From Gemmatimonadota bacterium (lineage in GTDB: Bacteria; Gemmatimonadota; Gemmatimonadetes; Gemmatimonadales; GWC2-71-9), in contig JACZUR010000151.1 of NCBI GenBank assembly GCA_022573095.1, forward strand, positions 1-5,799: a stretch of DNA of 5,799 nt. The letters run 5' to 3'. The notes beneath the pieces are model-generated. The model had not been told where the DNA came from. It did not search any database and worked only from the letters and a program-made list of their open reading frames with translations. Positions 5,095 to 5,799 of this stretch are shown here, one piece after another (the stretch's first letter is position 1; every line of letters starts with the position of its first letter). A program made the position numbers and the translations under genes.

Positions 5095-5799
5095 ATGACA
5101 ACACTTCAGGAGACCTGCGTCAAAGTGACCGAATCACAGATCGCCGATCGTGCTGGCGAAAAATCCACCGAGTCCGGTGAAGACCTAAATCCATTTCATA
5201 TAGCCCAGCAGCAGTTCGACCAGGCGGTGCGGTACATACCGCACTTCAAGGCGGGTCTGATCGAGTTTCTCAAGAAACCCAATCGGGTGATAACCGTCGA
5301 GTTTCCGATCGAGACTCAAGACGGCACCGTGCGAAACTTTGTGGGACACCGGGTGCTCCACAGCACGGTTCGTGGTCCGGGTAAAGGGGGAATACGCTAC
5401 CATCCTGACGTTACGCGAGACGAGATTCGCGCGTTGGCGTCGTGGATGACGTGGAAGTGCGCCGTGGTCGACGTTCCGTTCGGCGGCGCCAAGGGCGGAG
5501 TCGTATGTAACCCGAAGGAGTTGTCGACGAGCGACATACGCAAGATCACTCGACGTTTCGTCACCGCTCTGGGCGACAATATCGGGCCGCATACCGACAT
5601 TCCAGCCCCAGATGTCAATACGAATGAGGGCACTATGGCCCGAATATATGACACCTACGACATGATGCACCCGGGCCGTAACAATCTTCCGGTGGTAACG
5701 GGCAAACCGGTCCACCTGGGCGGGTCGCTGGGACGGCGCGAGGCCACGGCCCGCGGCTGCCCGTTTGCTACGGAACACGCTCTTGGGCGTGGACTCGTC
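5095..5799 (+). CDS. gdhA: Glutamate dehydrogenase (Glu/Leu/Phe/Val dehydrogenase family), C-terminus cut by window edge
   Basis: This cytoplasmic enzyme interconverts glutamate with 2-oxoglutarate and ammonium using NAD(P). The visible 235 residues cover the substrate-binding domain and the start of the Rossmann domain. GPGKGGIRYHPDV (94-106) carries K97, MTWKC carries K121, VPFGGAKGG (127-135) carries K133 and PAPDVNT (170-176) carries D173. These sit at a constant +8 offset from K89, K113, K125 and D165 of Clostridium symbiosum enzyme, as I recall those numbers. Lys at the first site favours glutamate over leucine or phenylalanine. GKPVHLGGSLGRREATARG (203-221) is the family junction before the nucleotide-binding domain, which lies mostly outside the window, so NAD versus NADP cannot be judged. 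About 30 residues precede the usual NPFxIAQxQ start of the fold. Only GGGG precedes ATG 5095; a GTG at 5125 is an alternative. The gene is co-oriented with the helicase but 234 bases away, so probably separately transcribed. Confidence 0.96.
   Translation, partial: MTTLQETCVKVTESQIADRAGEKSTESGEDLNPFHIAQQQFDQAVRYIPHFKAGLIEFLKKPNRVITVEFPIETQDGTVRNFVGHRVLHSTVRGPGKGGIRYHPDVTRDEIRALASWMTWKCAVVDVPFGGAKGGVVCNPKELSTSDIRKITRRFVTALGDNIGPHTDIPAPDVNTNEGTMARIYDTYDMMHPGRNNLPVVTGKPVHLGGSLGRREATARGCPFATEHALGRGLV
5108..5112 (+). promoter_or_regulatory. Possible Shine-Dalgarno AGGAG for an alternative GTG start of the dehydrogenase
   Basis: AGGAG lies 12 bases before an in-frame GTG at 5125-5127. The spacing is longer than the usual 5-9 bases, but the match is better than anything before ATG 5095. 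Starting at GTG would remove ten residues from the unconserved N-terminal extension and leave the catalytic fold intact. Confidence 0.25.

Noticed and set aside
5185..5778. Minus-strand frame of 197 codons
   Set aside because: It is entirely antisense to the glutamate dehydrogenase, whose catalytic residues are all in place.

Overview
The window looks like chromosomal DNA of a moderately GC-rich bacterium, not a plasmid, phage or mobile element. The DUF4097-type secreted protein with DTGSG repeats and the glutamate dehydrogenase with its DMMHPGRNNLPVVTGKP-style segment both remind me of Gemmatimonadota and related environmental lineages. That placement is an impression from protein style and was not tested.

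There are four protein genes. On the minus strand, running off the left edge, is a secreted beta-strand-repeat protein (1..974, C-terminus missing). Upstream of it on the same strand, after a 134-base gap, is a complete HAD-superfamily phosphatase resembling PpaX/Gph (1109..1756). Divergent from it is a large plus-strand gene (1945..4860) for a UvrD/PcrA-type superfamily 1 helicase with a complete DEDDh 3'-5' exonuclease domain embedded between its motor motifs. At the right edge is the N-terminal part of a glutamate dehydrogenase (5095..5799, C-terminus missing).

The two spacers around the helicase gene have unusual structure. In the 188-base divergent spacer, each gene is preceded 8 to 9 bases before its ATG by degenerate 8-bp tandem repeats that are C/T-rich on the sense strand, forming an inverted arrangement. 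The helicase start has no Shine-Dalgarno sequence but has a TATATT hexamer 5 bases before the ATG, which would suit a leaderless transcript. The 234-base spacer after the helicase begins with a purine-rich stretch ending in four exact-period 10-bp repeats.

The genes do not form an obvious pathway: envelope protein, phosphatase, DNA-repair helicase-nuclease and nitrogen metabolism. The most unusual item is the helicase with an internal exonuclease. No RNA gene, CRISPR array, insertion sequence or convincing intrinsic terminator was seen.
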